This document shows, one piece after another, positions 1 through 6,794 of a stretch of 32,342 nucleotides of DNA. The position numbers were made by a program, and so were the translations under genes. A model generated the notes under the pieces. That model was not told where the DNA came from and did no database searches. It worked only from the letters and a program-made list of their open reading frames with translations. The stretch spans positions 1 through 32,342 of the IMG/VR virus record IMGVR_UViG_3300037502_002817. One strand, given 5' to 3'. This DNA is from a virus. How positions within the stretch are numbered: the stretch's first letter is position 1; every line of letters starts with the position of its first letter.

Positions 1-127
1 AATACGGATCGCAAAAATATATTTTGCAACGGAACAGAACTGAAAAAATATTAGCTCAAGTACAGCATTTAAATTATTCATATATGAAACTCCCTTATAT
101 TTAATTTTTAGAATCGAGGTGATCGCA
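1..127. repeat. Left copy of the 127-bp terminal overlap (circular junction)
   Basis: Bases 1-127 are identical to 32216-32342. An exact repeat of this length at both ends of a contig is what a de Bruijn assembler leaves when it closes a circle, so the real genome is about 32,215 bp and position 1 follows 32215. A true terminal repeat of a linear genome is possible, but the minus-strand gene at 32075-32296 runs unbroken across the join, which favours a circle. The first 81 bases are the 5' part of that gene. Confidence 0.9.
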
Positions 128-195
128 TGAGTTATGCAATGTTAACTGTAGTTCTTTTAGGAGTAAGAGTTATCGGATATATTTTAGGATATTAA
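127..195 (+). CDS. 22-residue hydrophobic peptide, possible type I toxin-like
   Basis: This short frame begins at ATG 127, just after a good ribosome site (GAGGTGAT at 117-124), and ends at TAA 193-195. The product is almost entirely hydrophobic, with one central Arg and a Tyr at the C-terminus, and could form one membrane helix. It is divergent from the minus-strand gene starting at position 81. The next 150 bases are gene-free and fold heavily: GGTGTAC at 229-235 can pair with GTACACC at 329-335, which is followed by a T-run. A tiny hydrophobic frame with a strong ribosome site and a long folded 3' tail is the layout of type I toxin messages. No family was recognised, no clear promoter was found, and function is inference. 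Confidence 0.5.
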   Translation: MSYAMLTVVLLGVRVIGYILGY

Positions 196-228
196 AGTGA
201 TTTAATATAATCTTCAGAATTTAGACAA

Positions 229-342
229 GGTGTACATGCAACTTTTCAAAATCGCTCGCATACACTGTTGTGTAGCGTAGTGTAACAGTTTACTGTGAAA
301 CGTAGTGTTACAACTGTGAATTGGATAAGTACACCCTTTTTT
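229..342 (+). terminator. Long-range stem with T-run closing the 22-aa peptide transcript
   Basis: GGTGTAC (229-235) pairs with GTACACC (329-335) and is followed by C and six T. The enclosed 93 nt contain further pairing, notably CACTGTTGT with ACAACTGTG (one mismatch) and ACAGT-TT-ACTGT. The whole reads as a branched 3' untranslated region ending in an intrinsic terminator. Confidence 0.5.
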
Positions 343-356
343 AGAGGTTATTTTAT

Positions 357-385
357 TTGTACTTTTTGGAATATTATGTTATAAT
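357..385 (+). promoter_or_regulatory. Sigma-A-type promoter of small RNA A
   Basis: TTGTAC at 357-362, a 17-base spacer and a perfect TATAAT at 380-385. No reading frame follows; the transcript would run about 100 nt to the terminator at 455-493. Confidence 0.75.
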
Positions 386-391
386 TTAATA

Positions 392-493
392 GCTAATAGT
401 CCCCTGTTAGCAAAACTCCAAAATGCTTAAATACATCCCTGTGTTTAGGTATTACCCCTGTGTAATGTTCGTAGCATTGCATGGGGATTTTTT
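392..493 (+). ncRNA. Small RNA A (~100 nt), C-rich, no reading frame
   Basis: The RNA is bounded by a promoter with perfect -10 and 17-bp spacer and by a strong intrinsic terminator. In the terminator, CCCC at 455-458 and the following bases pair with the run ending GGGG at 483-486, giving about 12 pairs, then six T. It contains three C-rich motifs, CCCCTGT, TCCCTGTG and CCCCTGTG, at about 410, 436 and 455. Unpaired UCCC/CCCC motifs are known in Gram-positive small RNAs as sites that bind Shine-Dalgarno sequences. Its 3' end meets the end of the minus-strand gene at 492-701. The target is unknown. Confidence 0.65.
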
Positions 494-701
494 AATTTTC
501 TTCTTTTATAAAGTCGTGAATTAATAGATTCATTGGACTATATAAGTTTTCTCGTTCCAACTTCTCCGCCATTGCTTTTTTAGCAAATCCAGCTTTTGAT
601 TCATGTTCACAACGTTTATTAATAGCTTGATAAAGCATTTTTTCATCCTTAGTAAATGTAACAAGAAAAGCGTCTGTCTTCTCTTTCTTCTTTTTCTCCA
701 C
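492..701 (-). CDS. Small basic protein with a ribbon-helix-helix-like pattern
   Basis: This is a 69-residue, lysine-rich protein. The start is GTG at 699-701, preceded by AAGGCGGTGAT; an in-frame stop lies just upstream, so no longer form exists. After a charged N-terminal tail comes a short beta-like segment (FLVTFT, about residues 12-17), a helix, a Ser/Gly turn and a second helix. This order fits the CopG/Arc ribbon-helix-helix fold of small DNA-binding repressors. AT-rich direct repeats (TTTATATAAAT, three copies at 750-800) lie directly upstream and could be its operator. It is a single-gene unit facing small RNA A. A copy-number or transcription regulator is plausible, but the fold assignment comes from the residue pattern only. 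Confidence 0.6.
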   Translation of the reverse strand: MEKKKKEKTDAFLVTFTKDEKMLYQAINKRCEHESKAGFAKKAMAEKLERENLYSPMNLLIHDFIKEEN

Positions 702-738
702 TGCATCACCGCCTTGCTATTGGTTGATAATACAATAT

Positions 739-800
739 ATGCATATAGATTTATATAAATGCATATGAATCCATATATTTTTATATAAATTTATATAAAT
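739..800. repeat. AT-rich direct repeats upstream of the 69-aa gene
   Basis: TTTATATAAAT occurs at 750-760, 780-790 and 790-800, and ATGCATAT at 739-746 and 759-766. The spacings of 30, 10 and 20 bases keep helical phase. The set lies just upstream of the small DNA-binding protein gene (start 701), so an autoregulatory operator or iteron-like array is possible. Confidence 0.55.
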
Positions 801-1224
801 TCTCTAAGTGTTCGATGGAATACTGTATTTTAAGGGTTTTACAGTATTTTTCATGTAATAATTCAATAATTTTCAATAGTAAAATGGCTGTATTACCTGA
901 ATTTACATGATTTTACCGAAGTAGGTATCGAAGTTAATTACAAATAGTATAATTTACTGGTATATTATGTAAACCATTGATTATTCTACTGTTGTAGTAC
1001 GATTGTAATTTTTAATTGAAAGGTGTGTTTCTATCAGATATGGCATATTTTACAATTTTGAACGTTCGGTAAAATGTAAATACACCCCCGTTATATATTA
1101 ACAGGTAAACAGTTTACCAGTTGTGATCCACCTATCTATCCTTAAACACTTCAGAAACTTCTTTTTCTTTACTTTCCATTCGTCGTTCAGGAAGAATGTT
1201 TTTTATTATTTTTTGTTTTTACTA
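801..1224. other. Gene-free AT-rich stretch with inverted repeats
   Basis: No reading frame is supported here. ATTTTACCGAA at 910-920 and its exact inverse TTCGGTAAAAT at 1065-1075 form a spaced inverted repeat. GGTAAACAGTTTACC at 1104-1118 is a perfect 7+1+7 palindrome. Together with the repeats at 739-800 this could be an origin, a partition site or an operator region. Nothing in the sequence decides between these. Confidence 0.5.
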
Positions 1225-1252
1225 TTGACATATACTAAAGGTCTGATATAGT
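1225..1252 (+). promoter_or_regulatory. Strong sigma-A-type promoter of large RNA B
   Basis: Perfect TTGACA at 1225-1230, a 16-base spacer and an extended -10, TGATATAGT, with TATAGT at 1247-1252. It is among the closest to consensus in the window, yet no gene follows for hundreds of bases. Confidence 0.75.
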
Positions 1253-1258
1253 TAGCGG

Positions 1259-1645
1259 ATCAGTTCACGGCTCGGTTTGTTGCATAGTAAGTCCTGTGAA
1301 AAGGACTAAACTACTTGCGCTAGCGTCTTCAGACAGACTCCGGAAGCACATCCTTGCTTGTAATTAAATAATCCGTAATTCATCATAACACCACCCATGA
1401 TTGGATTAAGTTGTCGTGTTGCCACTAGTGTACCTCCGTTCAGCATTTTAAAGAGTGCTATCGGCTCTTTGACGGTAATAGAGTATCATAAGCAAGAGAA
1501 TTGCTCCATTAACGAATAGACTTTATTTCATTGGCTCTATTACACCTATCACTTTTTTATAGTGGTTTATGGAGTTCTCCACTCTCAATATGTAGTTGAT
1601 TTAAAAAAGGGTAAATTTAATAGAGGTACTCAATCTCTATTTTTA
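1259..1645 (+). ncRNA. Large structured RNA B (~390 nt), class unknown
   Basis: Downstream of the promoter at 1225-1252 there is no reading frame, but many nested hairpins with exact arms. Examples are AGTCC/GGACT (1290-1294/1303-1307) with flanking GCA-AGTA/TACT-TGC; TAATCC/GGATTA (1369-1374/1403-1408) enclosing ATCAT/ATGAT; CCGT/ACGG enclosing AAAGAG/CTCTTT (1450-1455/1465-1470); TAATAGAG/CTCTATTA (1476-1483/1535-1542) enclosing AGCAA/TTGCT; and TGGAG/CTCCA (1570-1581). AATAGAG/CTCTATT at 1619-1641 followed by T's could be the terminator, though it is AT-rich and weak. Large ornate RNAs such as ROOL and GOLLD are known from Firmicute phages and plasmids. I cannot assign this one to either. 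Confidence 0.6.
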
Positions 1646-1686
1646 AGAAAAATGAGTATCTTTTAGGTGAAAATATAAATTTTGAC

Positions 1687-1723
1687 AACAAAAAAAGGTC
1701 TAGATATACTACTATCCAGACCT
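1687..1723 (-). terminator. Intrinsic terminator (minus strand)
   Basis: AGGTCTAGATA (1696-1706) pairs with TATCCAGACCT (1713-1723) with one mismatch and a 6-base loop. On the minus strand it is followed by a run of seven T's. It would stop read-through from the partition operon before it runs antisense to RNA B. Confidence 0.75.
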
Positions 1724-1751
1724 ATAATTCTAATTTTACAGAAATTATATA

Positions 1752-1780
1752 TTGATTTTTACGCTATGTATTGTTATAAT
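1752..1780 (+). promoter_or_regulatory. Sigma-A-type promoter of small RNA C
   Basis: TTGATT at 1752-1757, a 17-base spacer and TATAAT at 1775-1780. It drives a short non-coding transcript. Confidence 0.75.
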
Positions 1781-1786
1781 ATATAT

Positions 1787-1924
1787 AGTTATAAAAAACT
1801 ACATATAAAGGTGCGTTAATCGTTACGGTGTGATAGGCTTATATCATTCAGTAATTGCTCGGTCGCCAAACCGCTCAATACCTTAACCATAAGCACTTCA
1901 TGTTGATTGTGAGGTGCTTTTTTC
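1787..1924 (+). ncRNA. Small RNA C (~138 nt)
   Basis: The RNA is framed by a promoter with perfect -10 and by a strong terminator, AAGCACTTCA (1891-1900) with TGAGGTGCTT (1910-1919), ten pairs with one wobble, then six T. Internal hairpins include GTTAC/GTAAT enclosing TGATA/TATCA, and CGGT/ACCG with a CGCCAA loop. There is no start codon with a ribosome site. It lies antisense to any read-through from the partition operon. A copy-control or partition-linked antisense role is possible but unproven. Confidence 0.7.
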
Positions 1925-1977
1925 TTATTCAGTTGTCATTAAAGTAATTATACAAGCATATGTTATAATTTGCAAGT

Positions 1978-2031
1978 AAAAAATGTGAATAACTTTATAA
2001 TTATTACCAAATTTATTATAAGTTATCCACA
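1978..2031 (-). terminator. Terminator of the partition operon; arms contain DnaA-box consensus
   Basis: AAGTTATCCACA (2020-2031) and TGTGAATAACTT (1984-1995) are inverse copies with one mismatch. ATAAT/ATTAT pairing extends the stem inward, and six T's follow on the minus strand. This sits right behind the stop codon of the 115-aa gene, as a terminator should. Both arms also match TTATNCACA, the DnaA-box consensus, so an origin role cannot be excluded. Confidence 0.65.
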
Positions 2032-2040
2032 AATTTTAAT

Positions 2041-2388
2041 TTATCCTTTTATTTTCTTATGTGCTTCAATTAATTTCTTAGATTCATCTGTTTGACTATA
2101 TTCTTTTAGGATCTCATTGATAAGATTGTTAGCCTTTTCGCCCTTCATCTCTGCTATTCTTTGCATGTCTTCATACACTGAAGGATATATAAGTAAGTTT
2201 AAGCGCTTTGACTTAGTTTCTACGACTGGTATTGCATCTGGTATTATTTCTGGTATTATTTCTTCATCTATATTATTTGTTGTAGCTTCTTTTTCTGATT
2301 TTTTATCATTATTATCTATCTCATTTACAGTTTTAGGATTAAGATAATTATAAGCTGGATTTTTTGTTTTATCTTTTTCAAATGGCAC
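2041..2388 (-). CDS. Ribbon-helix-helix centromere-binding partner of ParA (ParG-like)
   Basis: The protein has 115 residues. The first ~60 are acidic, polar and likely disordered. From about residue 60 there is a basic beta strand (KRLNLLIYP) and two helices (VYEDMQRIAEM, then ANNLINEILKEY), the ribbon-helix-helix pattern of small type Ib partition partners such as ParG and Omega. The start is GTG at 2386-2388 with GAGGTGAT upstream; its G is shared with the TAG stop of parA, so the two are translationally coupled. Expected role: bind the centromere and the operon's operator, and stimulate the ParA ATPase through the flexible N-terminus. The probable binding sites are the palindromes at 3175-3196 and 3746-3767. 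The role is inferred from pattern and position. Confidence 0.75.
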   Translation of the reverse strand: MPFEKDKTKNPAYNYLNPKTVNEIDNNDKKSEKEATTNNIDEEIIPEIIPDAIPVVETKSKRLNLLIYPSVYEDMQRIAEMKGEKANNLINEILKEYSQTDESKKLIEAHKKIKG

Positions 2389-3146
2389 TATATCACCTCG
2401 CTTAATATTTCTTCAGTTAATTCCATATAATTTATAAATGGTTTGCTATCAGGTGCATGAGTTTTAAGTGTTATCTGCATACCTTGTGCTTCTTTAACTT
2501 TAATAGATTCTGCTATTTTTGTATTAAATATCTTTGTATTCATTTCTTTGGCTGCATCTTCTACCATTTCGCACACGGCTCTATTCAAATGAGTACGGTC
2601 TGAATATTTAACCAATAATAATCCCAAGATTTTTAATTCTTTATTACAATACTTTCTAATTGTTTCTATTTGTTGATATAACTGACCTAATCCTTGTAAA
2701 CTAAAAAAAGAAGCTTCAGTAGGTACTAATGAATAGTTAGCAGAAGTTAAACTATTTACTGTTAATATTCCTAATGATGGCGGGGTATCAATTATAATGA
2801 AGTCATAATCATTCTGAACCACTTCTAATGCATCTTTAAGTAAATATGCTCTACCGGTTTTAGTAAATTCTTGTTCTGCTCCTGATAAAAAAATATTTGA
2901 TGGAATTATATCAAATTCTTCTAGAGATATAATAGCATCCTTTGTATTTATTGTACCTCTTAAAACCTCATATAATGTATTCTCTGCGTTTTCAACTCCA
3001 CATGCAAAAGATAAGTTACCTTGTGGATCGGAATCAATTAAAAGCACCTTATAACCTTTTAATTTTAAACAACTTGCTAGATTGATTGACGTTGTTGTCT
3101 TAGCACAACCACCTTTTTGGATATTAACAGATATAATCTTAGCCAT
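2388..3146 (-). CDS. parA: ParA-family partition ATPase
   Basis: The protein has 252 residues from ATG 3146. A frame-compatible GTG at 3155 lies inside the ribosome site AAAGGTGG, so I prefer the ATG. The deviant Walker A motif KGGCAKTTT is at residues 11-19, followed by LLIDSDPQGN and the Walker B-like FIIIDTPPSLG. The protein lacks an N-terminal HTH domain, so it is the short type Ib ParA kind that positions plasmids on the nucleoid. It heads a two-gene operon with the ribbon-helix-helix partner. A near-palindrome lies between its promoter and start (3175-3196), suggesting autoregulation. It shows that the phage genome is maintained as a segregating plasmid. Confidence 0.95.
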   Translation of the reverse strand: MAKIISVNIQKGGCAKTTTSINLASCLKLKGYKVLLIDSDPQGNLSFACGVENAENTLYEVLRGTINTKDAIISLEEFDIIPSNIFLSGAEQEFTKTGRAYLLKDALEVVQNDYDFIIIDTPPSLGILTVNSLTSANYSLVPTEASFFSLQGLGQLYQQIETIRKYCNKELKILGLLLVKYSDRTHLNRAVCEMVEDAAKEMNTKIFNTKIAESIKVKEAQGMQITLKTHAPDSKPFINYMELTEEILSEVI

Positions 3147-3174
3147 AAAAACCACCTTTCAGTATGAATATATG

Positions 3175-3196
3175 TATACATATGAACATGTGTATA
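3175..3196. promoter_or_regulatory. 22-bp palindromic operator or centromere upstream of parA
   Basis: TATACATATG (3175-3184), two bases, then CATGTGTATA (3187-3196) form a palindrome with one imperfect pair. A copy differing at three of 22 positions lies at 3746-3767. It lies 29 bases upstream of the parA start, where a repressor would cover the promoter. Confidence 0.6.
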
Positions 3197-3213
3197 AGTG
3201 TGTTTATATATCC

Positions 3214-3384
3214 TTATTTTATTAAATAGTATAAAATAGCAATATAAACTATTGATAACACTACTGCTAACCATATTTGACCTATTTTATCAGATAGGGA
3301 ACTACGTTTCCACTCAAAAATAGTTTTATAAAGAAAAGCATAAATAATAAATGGATAAATAAAAATTCCTACTATGAGTTTCAT
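3214..3384 (-). CDS. 56-aa protein with two membrane segments
   Basis: I place the start at ATG 3382-3384, which overlaps the TGA of the upstream 90-aa gene as ATGA and has AAAAGGATT in front. A longer frame to 3420 lies entirely inside the other gene and lacks its own ribosome site. Two hydrophobic segments (about residues 2-18 and 35-54) flank a basic, polar loop. Two-helix proteins of this size include holins, but no endolysin gene is adjacent and no family was recognised. It is in an operon with the 90-aa gene, just upstream of parA. Confidence 0.65.
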   Translation of the reverse strand: MKLIVGIFIYPFIIYAFLYKTIFEWKRSSLSDKIGQIWLAVVLSIVYIAILYYLIK

Positions 3385-3653
3385 TTGTTTAATCCTTTTC
3401 TTTTCATTTCTTCTTCCCATGTTTCATAGGATTGTTCTTTCTCTTTAACGTATTCTTTGATACTATCTAATGCACTTTCTTTTAATGCTCTGGCATAGTC
3501 ACCAGTAAAACCATATTTGAAAACTAAATCTTCTTGATAATCTTCGAGTGTATGACCTTTTAATATATAATTCTTTAAAATAAATACAACATATTCTTCT
3601 GTAGATACTTCACCTGTCATTTTAAATTTTTTAATAACTTCCTTATCTACCAT
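3381..3653 (-). CDS. 90-aa hypothetical protein
   Basis: A small charged, predicted helical protein with no recognised domain; the C-terminus is rich in Lys and Glu. GAAAGGAGATT gives a strong ribosome site. It is the first gene of a short operon with its own sigma-A promoter at 3697-3725, translationally coupled to the 56-aa membrane protein. The operator-like palindrome at 3746-3767 sits just upstream of the -35, and the same palindrome precedes parA. It may therefore belong to the partition or maintenance regulon. Function unknown. Confidence 0.75.
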   Translation of the reverse strand: MVDKEVIKKFKMTGEVSTEEYVVFILKNYILKGHTLEDYQEDLVFKYGFTGDYARALKESALDSIKEYVKEKEQSYETWEEEMKRKGLNK

Positions 3654-3696
3654 AAATTTTTATAATCTCCTTTCACGAATTTATATCTATGAAAGT

Positions 3697-3725
3697 ATTA
3701 TACTACTATAAATTTTAAAATGCAA
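3697..3725 (-). promoter_or_regulatory. Sigma-A promoter of the 90-aa/56-aa operon
   Basis: On the minus strand: TTGCAT (3720-3725), 17-base spacer, TATAAT (3697-3702). Confidence 0.75.
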
Positions 3726-3745
3726 CATATATTTATAATTATATT

Positions 3746-3767
3746 TATACATATGTTTATGTGTATA
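3746..3767. promoter_or_regulatory. Second copy of the 22-bp palindromic operator
   Basis: TATACATATG (3746-3755), TT, then TATGTGTATA (3758-3767): 19 of 22 positions match the parA copy. It lies upstream of the -35 at 3720-3725. Confidence 0.6.
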
Positions 3768-3801
3768 GTTATATGTATAGAAATAATAATTTCTATGAAA
3801 A

Positions 3802-3832
3802 AAGGAAGTAATTTAAATATACTTCCTTTAAT
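3802..3832 (-). terminator. Terminator after the tape measure gene
   Basis: GGAAGTA and TACTTCC arms around an AT-rich loop, followed on the minus strand by CTTTTTTC. It lies directly after the stop of the tape measure gene and ends the structural operon. Confidence 0.8.
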
Positions 3833-3835
3833 TTT

Positions 3836-6079
3836 CTATTTTGCTAATGCTTGATTTAACATAGGGATTAAACTTCTCTTAATTTCCTTTGCGAATGTAC
3901 TATCAGCATTTTTAACTGCATCGTTAGCGATTCTCTTCATTTGGTCTAACATATTAGTATCTACTGATCCAGTTACATTAATATCACTCATCTTAATGTT
4001 TACTGGTATAGTAAATATACTATTGTTCTTATATGTATTATTAGAAATGCTTCTCTCTATATCACTCATTGCTCTACTGTCAGTAATACCACCAACAAGA
4101 TTAGAATTTATATCAAAGTCAGTATTGATACTATCTTGAATTTTCTTGTTTACGTTGTCTATTTCATCCTCAAAACCAACTCCAATACCTTCAGCAAGGT
4201 ATGTACCAATTTCGTCTCTGAATAATTTACTCGGAGAAGCAATCCCAAAGAAAGATTTAAGGCTATTTAAAACACCTTCACCAAAACCAGATATTTTATC
4301 AGACAACCACTTGGACATGTTTTGAATACCATTCCATAATCCCTTAACTAAATCAGTACCAACGGTAAGCATTTTACTAGGTAATCCTGATATATTATCT
4401 ACCACAGTTTTAACTAATCCTTCGGCAACTTCTTTACCGGCTTTTATTAAATCAGATCCCCATTTAACCACGTTATCCTTTGCAATGTCTAACTGTTTTT
4501 TTATCTTGCTTGGTAATTCTTTTACAGTATTAACGATACTAGTTAAAATGGTTGATATGGTTGTTTTTATTAATTGAAAAGCACCATCAACTATACCACT
4601 GATTAAATCTAAAGTAGTCTTAAAGATACCTTTGATTAAATCCCATCCTTTTTGTGCTACATTCTGTAAACCTTCTAAAAAGCCTTCCCAATCACCACTA
4701 AGTAAAGCGGTTACGGTTTCAATAATACTCTGTATAAATTCAAATGCATTTTTAATGTTATTCATGATATTATCGAAATATTGTTTTGCAAATGCAACAA
4801 TATCAGAACCCCATTTATCCCATACCGTAGTAAATAGAGTAACAAATGCTTCAACAAGTCCTTGAACCACCTCTATAACGTCTGAAATAATAGTCTGAAT
4901 CGAGGTAAAAGCTGTATTAGTTTCTGCTTCTCCTAATGTAAATGCACCAAATAGAGTGGTTACAACTCCAATAAGAGGTGATATTATACCCATAACAAAA
5001 TCAATAGCGGTACTGATAACACTAACTATTGTCGGCATATTAGCAGTAACCCATTGCAAAACAGAATTGATTACTGGCATAAACTTTTCACCCACTTCAA
5101 TAGCTAAACCACTGAACTGTTTCTTCATTAATTCAAGTTGTACATTAAAATTACTGTCAAAGGCTGCACTTGCGTTTGTAACTGATCCGTTTGCTTCATC
5201 CATAGTAATTATAAAGTCATTTAATTGGGTAGTATCGACGTTAGACATCGCAACGCCAGCTTTAGATCCAAATAATTCTACTGCTTTTTGAGCTCTTTCT
5301 GTTGGGTCTGTAATGGCAGATATATCAGCCATCATCTGTTTAAATTGTTCTGGAGATTCCACTTGTTTACTTGCATATGTAAAAGCCGTAATTGCTTGAT
5401 TAGCGTCCAAACCACTAGCCGCAAATAAGTTCATATAACCGTTAGTTTCTTCCATGGATAACCCTAAGGCTTTAGCCGCTGGTGCCGCTTGATTAAGTGC
5501 TGATTGAACTGCAACTATATCAGTACCATATTCTTCATTGGATTTCTTTAACATATCAAGTGCTTTAACACTATCTTCTGCCGTTAATCCCCATGCGTCT
5601 CCAATATCATCTAACGCACCTATTACGTCCGTATTAGCTTGTCCGGTTGTTTTAGCATAATCCATATAAGCCTGTTGATACTTTGCTACTTCATCCGTAG
5701 TTAATCCCATCTGTTTAACCATAGCTTCACTAGTAGCAACTATATCTTCCATACTGTCTGTATTGACCTTATATAGTTCTTTTGCTAGTTCTTGTACTTC
5801 CTGTACTTCTTGTGCTGTTGCTCCTGTTGATGATTGAAATTTACTCATTTGTTCCTCTAGTTCGGAGGCAGCTCTAACACCTTCTGCAACCGTTCCAACT
5901 ATAGCAACTCCAGCCGCTACCATACCACCAACAAACGCACCTTTTAAAAAACCCCCAACACTAGACATTTTTGTCTTCATCTTATCCGCTAATTTATCAG
6001 CCTTATCCATGTTAGCGTCATATTGAGAAGAATCTAGCGTCAGGGAATATTTATATTCTGCCAAATCTATTGTAGCCAT
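3836..6079 (-). CDS. Tail tape measure protein
   Basis: The protein has 747 residues. The N-terminus has a Gly/Ala-rich membrane-like stretch (about residues 42-66), followed by the TP901-type core, with a segment resembling ATSEAMVKQMGLTTDEVAKY and the repeated helices typical of phage tape measures. Long amphipathic and hydrophobic helices fill the middle. The SPSKLFRDEIGTYLAEGIG segment near residue 610 is common near the C-terminus of Firmicute tape measures. The protein sets tail length and is the internal tail scaffold. It is the last gene of the structural operon and is followed by a terminator. In related siphophages the distal tail and hub genes come next, but here they do not. Confidence 0.93.
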   Translation of the reverse strand: MATIDLAEYKYSLTLDSSQYDANMDKADKLADKMKTKMSSVGGFLKGAFVGGMVAAGVAIVGTVAEGVRAASELEEQMSKFQSSTGATAQEVQEVQELAKELYKVNTDSMEDIVATSEAMVKQMGLTTDEVAKYQQAYMDYAKTTGQANTDVIGALDDIGDAWGLTAEDSVKALDMLKKSNEEYGTDIVAVQSALNQAAPAAKALGLSMEETNGYMNLFAASGLDANQAITAFTYASKQVESPEQFKQMMADISAITDPTERAQKAVELFGSKAGVAMSNVDTTQLNDFIITMDEANGSVTNASAAFDSNFNVQLELMKKQFSGLAIEVGEKFMPVINSVLQWVTANMPTIVSVISTAIDFVMGIISPLIGVVTTLFGAFTLGEAETNTAFTSIQTIISDVIEVVQGLVEAFVTLFTTVWDKWGSDIVAFAKQYFDNIMNNIKNAFEFIQSIIETVTALLSGDWEGFLEGLQNVAQKGWDLIKGIFKTTLDLISGIVDGAFQLIKTTISTILTSIVNTVKELPSKIKKQLDIAKDNVVKWGSDLIKAGKEVAEGLVKTVVDNISGLPSKMLTVGTDLVKGLWNGIQNMSKWLSDKISGFGEGVLNSLKSFFGIASPSKLFRDEIGTYLAEGIGVGFEDEIDNVNKKIQDSINTDFDINSNLVGGITDSRAMSDIERSISNNTYKNNSIFTIPVNIKMSDINVTGSVDTNMLDQMKRIANDAVKNADSTFAKEIKRSLIPMLNQALAK

Positions 6080-6108
6080 ATTTCACCCCTTTCTTTATGT
6101 AATTGGGT

Positions 6109-6783
6109 CTACAACATACTAGCCAAATTTCTTAAACCATTCAGATCCGGTTTTGTATGTCGTTCAACATTTCCATTTTTATATTCAATTTTGTATTTGT
6201 ATTGGATGTATTCTTTTCTCCATTCTTCATCTTGTAATAGTTGATTTAACCTTACTTGCTTAATAGTCTCTAAATAGCATGAATAAGGCATTTTCATAAC
6301 ATCACTAAATGAATTAGAAGTATTTTGCATAATAAGAGTTACACCCTCCATCACCTCATAATCATCTTTCTTTATAAGGTTTGCGTAAGAATCAACTCCT
6401 TGACGTTTCACTTGTATATCAGGAAGTTTATAAATTTCTTTGTTGTACAATCCATTCGCATAGTCTTGAATTGAAACAAACAAATGCTGTAATAACTTCA
6501 GATCGTCAAAATGTTTATTAATGTATTTCAACGTAATTTTTTTACTATTATCTAAATTCAAAATTTCTACTGCTATATTTTTAAGTAAAGTTAAAGCCCT
6601 ATCAGAATTAATATTAGGGGTTTGTAATTCCTGTTGTGTTGCAATTAATTGGATAAAAAAATGAACACTAAAGTTAGCGTCCAAATCAAATACCTCAATA
6701 TCATTTTCACCTTCAGTACAATTAAATTTAGGCAAGGATATAACTAGATTATCCTTTAAAAAGCACTGATAATCTAAAATCAT
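6109..6783 (-). CDS. Tail assembly chaperone, long form (GT-like), separate gene
   Basis: The protein has 224 residues, with its own ATG and a good ribosome site (AAGAGGTGA). Residues 1-110 resemble the whole of the neighbouring 105-aa protein: both carry F-F-I, T-Q, L-K-N, L-D-x-S-K, I-N-x-x-F-x-D and S-I-x-x-x-A-N at matching spacing. The remaining ~110 residues are a second domain that ends near the gene for the tape measure it would guard. In most siphophages the short G and long GT chaperones come from one gene through a -1 frameshift. Here they appear to be two genes. The role as tape-measure chaperone is inferred from position and architecture. Confidence 0.7.
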   Translation of the reverse strand: MILDYQCFLKDNLVISLPKFNCTEGENDIEVFDLDANFSVHFFIQLIATQQELQTPNINSDRALTLLKNIAVEILNLDNSKKITLKYINKHFDDLKLLQHLFVSIQDYANGLYNKEIYKLPDIQVKRQGVDSYANLIKKDDYEVMEGVTLIMQNTSNSFSDVMKMPYSCYLETIKQVRLNQLLQDEEWRKEYIQYKYKIEYKNGNVERHTKPDLNGLRNLASML

Positions 6784-6794
6784 ATATTCACCTC

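Noticed and set aside
4632-5291. Plus-strand frames inside the tape measure gene
   Set aside because: They lie opposite a well-supported gene, have no ribosome sites and no recognisable product.
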